Under the pieces are notes generated by a model. That model was not told the origin of the DNA. It searched no databases and saw only the letters and a program-made list of their open reading frames with translations. This document shows, one piece after another, positions 59,201 through 64,000 of a DNA stretch of 64,000 nt. Source of the stretch: Nematostella vectensis. Lineage: Eukaryota; Cnidaria; Anthozoa; Actiniaria; Edwardsiidae. The stretch is from assembly GCF_932526225.1 (NCBI RefSeq), contig NC_064036.1, positions 3,287,501 through 3,351,500 on the forward strand, written 5' to 3'. Position 1 is the stretch's first letter. The number at the start of each line of letters is the position of its first letter. The position numbers were made by a program, and so were the translations under genes.

Positions 59201-61854
59201 AGAGCTTCAGACACTCCTGGGCACACGAGACGAGGCTTGGAGATGGCACGGCCTTGATAGCGGAGCCCTTGAGCTTCTTGTCGGGGTAGGCAAGTGAGGG
59301 AATGCTGTTACGGTAAACTTGGTGCATGTCTTGCTTGGTGTTTCCCTGCACCATCAGCGAGAGAAAGAGAAAGAGGCTTAAGAATCGAAACAAAGTAAGA
59401 ACTACCATTCTTGCAGGAAATCGGCACAAATCTAGCAGTCGTAAGATATTTTGTGTCGTGTCTCATCTTAAATGAGACTGACTGCATTTTATTAGTTTTT
59501 AGACCGCCGCTGACAACCAATCACCTTCGCCTTCCTTGCAGAGCGTGTACAGGATATTGCAGGGAAAACTACAATCCAAAATTACCGTCACCACTAGAGA
59601 CGGTAATTTCAGTTAATGGAGCCGGAGCCAGGCTCAAAGGTCACTCATAAATTATATCGTATGAGTACACGTATCATGCTACGATAGCACAGGTATTACT
59701 CAATATGTTTCACGTGAGATACCTTACTATACGCGTTCTTAAAATTCTTATTGGTCGCTATCTACCTATATAAAGCGCCACACCTAAAGTAAAGTCATTC
59801 GCTCTTTCGCTTCATAAGCTACGGGTACTGTAAAGAAACATTTGCCCACCCTCCCTCCCTTTTACTGACAGGTTTCTTTGTGTGTACAGGCAGTGTTAGC
59901 TTGGCGATCAACTGTAAACAAGTATTAACTTAGTCATTGCTTTATTATTAAAATAAACCGGGGAGTATCTCCGAGAGTCTGCGGTTAGTTCTGTCTGACG
60001 ACTTCCCAAGCGGGGTTTGTTTGCTATAAGGTGTGCTTGTGCGTTTGTGGACCAGCCAATACTCTCGTCCGATCCTTCACGCGGAGTATAGGGGAGATGA
60101 ATGAGGCCTGAAGGTCATATGCTTACACTACAGTTGCTACGTCACGCGCTAGTCGTCACGTCACGCTAACTCGCTTTCGATCGGTCTGTCTCCCCCCATA
60201 TTCTGCCATAGTCGTGCCTAGTGTATTCATTGCGTTGCAAAGCGGGCATTTCCTTTTCACGCGTAAAGCGACATTAATTAGCTTATTGCGAACAACTGTG
60301 CCAGCCCGTACGCACCCATGAAATAAGACAACATTTCTAGTAAACTCAGCCTTATTTTCTTAGTCATTTTAATTATTTTTAGATTAATTTTGAAATTATT
60401 TATTCGTGGTTTATTGTCTGTATTTTGAGCTTCCTATTTATCCCTCGATCTGTGAGCCGTACGTCTTGCGTAATTACGCAAGTAATTACTTCAGTCGCTG
60501 TTTTGACTAACTGTACGACATTAAAACCATACTGTTTGATGACAGATTTGTTATAACTTTAGCTTTGCGATAGTTTTTTTAGCATTTGCCAAAATGTGAC
60601 AGTTCGCCGGTAAAAAGCCGCCATTTCAAAACAAACTAGACCCTGCGCGCAGGGTTGACTGGGATATTTGAGAAATCCATATGCATACTGTATGAGGAAT
60701 TGCAATTTGTTTTAGTCACTGTGCTGTGACATGTATAACAAAAAATTATTTTTTTTTCTACTATTAAAAAAACATTTAATTATTAAAGCAATGTTAACAC
60801 TGATTTGGGCAATTTATGTAAGTAAGACAAGCTTTCCCGGCGGGGAAGGGGACCCCATAGAAGGCTGTAAACCAAAGTTATTCATTATTATGAACAATAT
60901 AATGGTCTCCATTGTTTATTATTTCACTTGTAAACACAAAGTAAACAACAAGACCATTCATGCTATTACATTGTTTAAACAAACATATTTTGGTGCCAAA
61001 TGAGAGGGCCATATGTAATACCTGGATGTATAACAGGATATTAAATTGGTAGAAGTCTAGTTCTATCGTGTATTTGACCAAATGATATCTCTTTGGGGGT
61101 AGACGGCATAGGCTAGCCAAGAAAAGAAAGTCATAGTGGAGCTGGAACCGTTATAGAATACAGGCAAACTTGAAATATGTTTCATATTATGGTAAATTTG
61201 CCGTTACAACCAAAATGGGCCATAATGAGTACTGTTAAATTGTTTTTATTGTTTATGGCAATTTTTTCATTCGCTGTGTCTACTTGCACGGCTTCCGGTA
61301 AAGGAGGGAAAAAACTAGCTGCACGGCTGTCTCCAGTTTTCTTGCGTACGTCATTTAAAATATTTGAGCGTTTTAATTGGACAACACTAAAATGGTTTCC
61401 AATCACGCCACCCTCACAGGGCTCTTGACCAATCAAAAACCGCCAAAATGTAATTCCGTTTGAATGATAGGCGAGATTGACGAGAGTAACCAGAACGAAC
61501 ATTTTATGTATCTCTGATGTAGCACCTTTATTTGTATAAGCGCTTCGCCTCTATAAATTGATGTTTTTCCTGCTTTATCGATAATACGTTTAATACCGTC
61601 CTCTTTTATGTAACTCGTTCCAGTCCCCTAACACCCAAGTGGCGTGCCCGGCTATCGCTCGTAACAAGCCTGAGGCAAAGGTCGCTTGCAAAAAACCGGA
61701 ATCGGACACAACGTTATTGAACGGACTCCGGACCCCCCCTTTCAGTACCACGCCCTCTATCAACAGCCGCCGGACAAAAGGTGGCTCTAGCCGGACACTG
61801 TGCGACCACATCCTGCTATTGCTTGCCTGCTTCTTGTCATTAATGCTTAGATAA
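41217..61854 (+). CDS. alpha2delta/CACHD1-like VWA-Cache protein, about 24 exons, with disruptions
   Basis: Exons seen: 41217-41294 (signal peptide [20 protein letters not shown]), 41955-42195, 43158-43239 (tentative), 43332-43419, 43554-43726, 44157-44286, 44368-44476, 45632-45805, 46141-46291, 46858-46917, 47831-47974, 48610-48693, 48890-48993, 49349-49485, 49981-50035, 50210-50334, 51148-51258, 51791-51929, 52397-52484, 53453-53519, 53706-53811, 55802-55848, 56198-56321 and 61624-61854. Order: VWA_N with RCCTYDG, VWA ([11 protein letters not shown], a weakened DxSxS site; LIVVSGSHD), two Cache-like regions ([60 protein letters not shown]), a Cys-rich end and a hydrophobic C-terminus ([15 protein letters not shown]) like a GPI signal. 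Family role: modulates voltage-gated Ca channels at the membrane. Odd: TAG at 43383-43385, phase breaks at several exons, an exon probably missing after exon 1, and a nested gene in the last intron. Confidence 0.82.
42630..42960. repeat. palindromic repeat family B, copy 2
   Basis: In intron 2 of the alpha2delta-like gene. ATTTGCCATTCGCCATTGC and GACAACGCTTATTGAAATAGG (first part) face the inverse GGTTGTCAGTGCAAATGGCG at 42784, with a third arm (GCCATTTGCCGTTTCGCACTG) at 42880. Related to copies at 18680 and 51470. Confidence 0.65.
44470..44685 (+). repeat. tandem repeat carrying the exon 7 donor
   Basis: Four units of about 50 bp. Unit 1 is the real exon 7 end: ACGCAC then GTAAGTAACGCAT (donor at 44477). 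Units 2-4 repeat it as ACGCACGTAAGTAACGCAT, ACGCACGAAAGTAACAG and ACGCACGTAAATAACGCAT. So one copy has a perfect second donor and two have one-base damaged ones. Confidence 0.88.
44755..45635 (+). repeat. tandem repeats running into the exon 8 acceptor
   Basis: From 44755 to about 45360 units of roughly 20-35 bp are built on TTGATAGATTTGTTGTG and TTAAATGTTTTGGTTG. From 45500 the unit is 34 bp: TTGATAGTGGTGTCTGGT followed by TGACGTTTCCTTGTAG. The last boundary is the true acceptor (CCTTGTAG, exon from 45632), and the first 17 bases of exon 8 are the start of the repeat unit. Only the last acceptor gives an open frame (LIVVSGSHD); earlier copies meet TGA after six codons. Confidence 0.85.
46918..47395 (+). 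repeat. 29-bp minisatellite starting at the exon 10 donor
   Basis: About 16 copies of a 29-bp unit (ATCCCATCGCTTGCTTAACA plus AGGGGTCTT), beginning five bases inside the intron after GCGGAG-GTAAT. Units read GGGGTCTTATCCC where the donor reads GGAGGTAATATCCC, so each may hold a decayed donor. Variants alternate TTAAC/TTGAC and GGGGTC/GGAATC. Confidence 0.92.
47400..47510. repeat. imperfect inverted repeat after the 29-bp array
   Basis: ACTTCATGTAGCCAGCAATAT (about 47423) is mirrored by ATATTGCTGGCTACTTGAAGT (about 47468) across a 25-base loop with GGTTAGGGGTAGGG. It could be a small fold-back element. Confidence 0.6.
48815..48870. repeat. GGTC/GGTT microsatellite in intron 12
   Basis: Tetranucleotide run of GGTC then GGTT about 20 bases before the exon 13 acceptor region (TTTACAG at 48889). 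Confidence 0.85.
50036..50209 (+). repeat. intron 15: three tandem intron-like units
   Basis: The whole 174-base intron is three units of about 55 bp, sharing GTGATT/GTAATT, GTGTGCT, CAAGGTTTGA and a TTTAG end. Unit 1 opens with the real donor GTAAGC. Unit 2 opens TTTAGTAAGTGATTG, again with GTAAGT. Unit 3 ends with the real acceptor (GTGCTTTTAG at 50209). Each unit thus resembles a complete mini-intron. Confidence 0.85.
51470..51765. repeat. palindromic repeat family B, copy 3
   Basis: In intron 17. The left arm has CACCTATTTTTTCAGCGC and AACAGCAAATAGCGATTGGC, followed by CTAAACCGAAAGCAATC; the right arm has GGTCGTAGAACTGCTATTT. Arms and middle match the copy at 18680. Confidence 0.55.
52030..52285. 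repeat. 26-bp minisatellite in intron 18
   Basis: About ten copies of a 26-bp unit, GCGCCCTTTTTAGGAGGGAA plus CCCAAA. Each unit has a CCCTTTTTAG-G acceptor-like string, but unlike the other arrays it does not clearly match the true acceptor at 52396 beyond TTTTAGG. Confidence 0.92.
52500..53452 (+). repeat. 36-bp array made of the exon 20 acceptor; fills intron 19
   Basis: Nearly the whole intron is made of 36-bp units: TATCGTGTATGCTAATAGG then TTATATTTTGTCTTTAG. About 15 are almost identical (52650-53190) and about eight degenerate ones flank them. The final unit is the true acceptor and exon start: TTTCGTCTTTAG then TATCATGCATGCTGATTGATCC (exon from 53453). Each unit carries a pyrimidine tract, TTTAG and a CTAAT branch-like motif. 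The 251-codon open frame here exists only because 36 is divisible by three. Confidence 0.93.
53833..53915. repeat. left part of a 33-bp minisatellite split by a LINE
   Basis: Units with TTCAAACCCTCGCC and TTGTAGGAGATAGACAATTC continue at 55465-55690 on the other side of the LINE fragment, so the LINE inserted into an existing array. Confidence 0.75.
53916..55460 (+). mobile_element. 5'-truncated non-LTR retrotransposon (LINE) reverse transcriptase
   Basis: An uninterrupted 481-codon frame (53916-55361) in intron 21 encodes a non-[50 protein letters not shown] (motif A), [20 protein letters not shown] (motif B) and YADDSNIV (motif C), then a thumb and connection ending [16 protein letters not shown]. 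The upstream endonuclease region is missing, so the copy is 5'-truncated as expected for target-primed insertion. After the stop come about 70 bases, AATAAAG and a (ATT)n tail to about 55460, typical of CR1/L2/Jockey-like elements; the clade is not assigned. The open frame has no stop or shift, so insertion is probably recent compared with the Penelope-like copy. Confidence 0.9.
55465..55690. repeat. right part of the 33-bp minisatellite, with poly-C
   Basis: About six units of ACAATTCAAAA/CCCTCGCCTCTGTAGAAGAGAG type, including a C-homopolymer of about 22 bases at 55550-55571. Continuation of the array seen at 53833. Confidence 0.8.
56868..59408 (-). CDS. secreted PAN/fibrinogen-like protein, copy A (nested)
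   Basis: Two exons on the minus strand: 59055-59408 and 56868-57512, phase 0, 332 residues. Exon 1 (118 residues) has a signal peptide ([20 protein letters not shown]) and a PAN/apple-like segment ([25 protein letters not shown]). Exon 2 (214 residues) is a fibrinogen-like domain of the invertebrate type: [76 protein letters not shown] at the end. Such proteins are secreted, probably glycan-binding, and expanded in cnidarians; ligand unknown. The gene lies inside the last intron of the alpha2delta-like gene on the opposite strand, with a 1,542-base intron. The start chosen is the ATG that opens the hydrophobic signal; the upstream in-frame codon that is ATG in copy B is TTG here. Confidence 0.85.
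57513..59054. other. intron of PAN/fibrinogen-like copy A
   Basis: AT-rich, no coding exon seen. About 300 bases next to exon 2 (57513-57810) align with the intron of copy B (62984-63270). The remaining 1.2 kb have no counterpart in copy B, so copy A gained or copy B lost that segment. Confidence 0.6.
59409..61623. other. region between copy A and the last alpha2delta-like exon
   Basis: 59409-59570 is the copy A upstream region, matched by 63845-64000 upstream of copy B; both have GACAACCAATCACC (a CCAAT box about 110 bases before the ATG). A TATA-like CCTATATAAAGCGCC occurs on + at 59764-59778 but leads to no recognisable gene. The rest up to 61623 has no exon I can support apart from the possible signal exon at 61227. 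Confidence 0.45.
61227..61293 (+). other. possible orphan signal-peptide exon
   Basis: [20 protein letters not shown]-type hydrophobic start followed by CTAS and a GTAAAG donor near 61294. It looks like a first exon of a secreted protein, but its phase does not join to the exon at 61624, and no other partner is visible. Could be a chance frame. Confidence 0.25.
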
Positions 61855-62338
61855 CATGTAGTTACCATGGACGAAGATGACGTTACACATAACGGCATGG
61901 TTGCCATGGATACAAGTTACAGCAAAGCTTGTAACCAGCTTACCTTACTGGTCAATTGTTTTAGCGCAGACGTAAGGTAGCATAGGACTACCACATTTTA
62001 TAATCAAAGAGGATGACCACTTTGCTGCCCTTGGCAGCAAAATAATGTGTGCACTCGTAGCTCAACGCATCCCACAAAACAAAGAGTGATGTACAAAGAA
62101 AGCACAAAAAGAAACAAAGTAAAATGTGATTTATAAAAATGTAATATGCTGAAGTGCTATTACTTGTACGCGAGGTTTGCCATTTATTTGCACATTGCTT
62201 AGAAACTATGCAGTTGAATCACGAAAAAAAAAAAGAAAGCTGGACGTCGTCGTTGTCGTCGTTGTGTTATTTATACGTCTTTTAGGACACACGCATCAAT
62301 TTTCTCATCCTCAATGGATGAAGGTGCGGCCAATTTCT
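61855..62338. other. convergent intergenic space
   Basis: 3' UTR side of both the alpha2delta-like gene (+) and PAN/fibrinogen-like copy B (-), which converge here. Contains GTCGTCGTTGTCGTCG-type simple sequence (62240-62260). No gene seen. Confidence 0.5.
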
Positions 62339-63844
62339 TTATATCTTCGTTCCAAACCAGTAATTGGTCGTCGCCTCATAAGATGCAGTGCACCGAAAAT
62401 TTGGGTTTGCATACTGATATAATCCAAAGTTGTCTTGACTTTCCACACTACCATTAGTTGGAAGAAATTCGCATTTGGAATTAAGTGAGCTGTCATGATG
62501 AAGCATCATCCAATTCTCCTGGAAGAATGGCACTGTGCACCCTGTGCAGTTATGGCCCATTACATTGATGTACTCAACTTTACCGCACTTATTTAGACCC
62601 TGGAATGTCAGCAAATCGAGCTCGCTTATTCTTGCTCTTAAATAATCTGTATAATCGATTGCATTGGAGGCGAAGTCACTGGTGACTCGCCAGTATGTTG
62701 ACGCATTTTGTAGCGACTCCATTCTTGGTTTAGAAAGTCTGTACGCCTCCCAGTTAGGGCTATCTTCTGAGAAGGTGGAGTCATTGAAGAAGGGGATTGA
62801 GGAGAACTCGGGTTTAACGCCGTTTGCGTAGCTAAAAGATAAAACCAGTGTCCAGGCCTTCCCGGCCTCTGATGTGAAGTCGCAGTAGACTGGGTACCAG
62901 TTGTGATGAGTATCTTGTAGGTAGTAAAGGCCGTTTTCCGTCACGCCGTACTTGAAGTGGTCGCTACATTGCTTGAACAGCATCTGAAATGGACAGGTGG
63001 ACAATTTTTCTTTTTAAGATTTCCAAAACTTGCGTTCCTTATAGACTCATTAAACGAGGTGACGGTGGACATTTTAAAAGTCTGAATCAGATTTGAAGTG
63101 TGTTTTGGGGGTCTTATTTCGAAGTATCTTGCAATATAGGAATTATTTTTTTTTTCTGGATTGACATTTTATTTCATAATACGGAAGGAAATTTATCTAG
63201 GCTATAATCGTTAATAAATTTTGTATTTGTTTGGAAGTATTTTGTTAATCCCTTTCCAAATTTGGAAATCGCGACCTTAGTACGAATCATGTGATTTCAG
63301 AAAAACTGTCTTTAAAAGAAAAACTGCCTTTTTTCGAAAAATAAGTTTTTAATGGAGCCCTGATTTTTAACTTAAAGTCTCATGACTTCAGCCTCAGACC
63401 CACATATCTGTCCCGTGTCATTTTTATCAGTAAAGGGAATTCTTCTGCTTTCGTAACTACAATGTAACTAGGCGTTCACTTTCTGCTTACCGCTTGGTCC
63501 AGTACTTGAGTAAACACTGTCTTCGAGGCGGGCTCCATTTGCTCGAGTTGTTCGATCAATGATCCCGACACTCCGATGCTATTCAACTCGCAAATCATAG
63601 AAGTGGTGATATAATTGTACGACTTGCAGCGCGGGAAGAGCTTCAGACACTCCTGGGCACACGAGACGAGGCTCGGAGATGGCACGGCCTTGATAGCGGA
63701 GCCCTTGAGCTTCTTGTCGGGGTAGGCAAGTGAGGGAATGCTGTTACGGTAAACTTGGTGCATGTCTTGCTTGGTGTTTCCCTGCACCATCAGCGAGAGG
63801 AAGAGAAAGAGGCTAAAGAATCGAAACAAAGTAAGAACTACCAT
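62339..63844 (-). CDS. secreted PAN/fibrinogen-like protein, copy B
   Basis: Exons 63491-63844 and 62339-62983, same phase and exon lengths (354 and 645 nt) as copy A, 332 residues. The signal peptide and PAN part differ from copy A at only two of 118 residues. The fibrinogen-like exon matches copy A almost exactly for its first 54 residues, then falls to roughly two-thirds identity (ends [11 protein letters not shown]), with all cysteines of the [14 protein letters not shown] block kept. The intron is 507 bases against 1,542 in copy A. An extra upstream in-frame ATG exists at 63868 (adding MCADFRAR), but the signal-peptide ATG shared with copy A is preferred. Same inferred role as copy A: secreted lectin-like recognition or matrix protein. 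Confidence 0.86.
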
Positions 63845-64000
63845 TCTTGCACGGAAATCGGCACACATCTAGCTGTCGTAAGATATTTTTAAATATCTTA
63901 CGACTTAAAAGTGTCGTGCATTTTATTAGTTTTTAGACCGCCGCTGACAACCAATCACCTTCGCCTTTCTTGCAGAGCGTGTACAGGATATTGCAGGGAA
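63845..64000. promoter_or_regulatory. upstream region of copy B, duplicated from copy A
   Basis: Aligns with 59409-59570 upstream of copy A, including GACAACCAATCACCTTCGCC and AGCGTGTACAGGATATTGCA. It differs by an inserted AAATATCTTACGACTTAA inverted repeat (63888-63907, pairing with TCGTAAGATATTT). The duplication runs off the window end. Confidence 0.65.

Overview
The window is eukaryotic nuclear DNA. It has spliced genes with GT-AG introns, many short conserved exons, mini- and microsatellites, non-LTR and Penelope-type retroelements and MITE-like repeats. Gene content (WSC-SEA precursor, tandem PAN/fibrinogen-like secreted proteins, alpha2delta/CACHD1-like protein, two-RRM nucleolin) suits an anthozoan cnidarian such as a sea anemone. 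The taxon is an inference, not something the sequence states.

Layout: 1-3987 holds no supported gene (G-rich minisatellite at the left edge). 3988-9350 (+) is a nucleolin gene. 11731-13339 (-) is SPCS1, head to head with WRAP73 at 13851-19414 (+). 22027-27494 (-) is a secreted or membrane-bound precursor with dibasic sites, a WSC domain and a SEA domain. 31094-34480 (+) is a two-exon gene for a small secreted Ser-Gly-Glu repeat protein, whose only intron carries a broken Penelope-like element on the opposite strand. 35768-40165 (+) is PRUNE1. 41217-61854 (+) is an alpha2delta/CACHD1-like gene of about 24 exons. It carries a LINE fragment in one intron and a complete minus-strand PAN/fibrinogen-like gene in its last intron. 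A second copy of that nested gene follows at 62339-63844 (-). The exon-intron models were built by hand from splice sites and codon phase. Phases close exactly for nucleolin, SPCS1, WRAP73, PRUNE1, the Ser-Gly-Glu gene and both PAN genes.

The main unexplained pattern is that many tandem repeats sit on splice junctions and include them. In at least eight places a true donor or acceptor, often with the first 15-20 bases of the exon, is the end unit of an intronic tandem array or local duplication: WSC-SEA exon 2 donor, PRUNE1 exon 3 acceptor, WRAP73 exon 13 acceptor, and exons 7, 8, 10, 16 and 20 of the alpha2delta-like gene. The WRAP73 stop codon also lies in the first unit of a 27-bp array. 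The alpha2delta-like gene additionally has one in-frame stop and several one-base phase breaks that the neighbouring genes lack. It is either decaying or carries local assembly errors.
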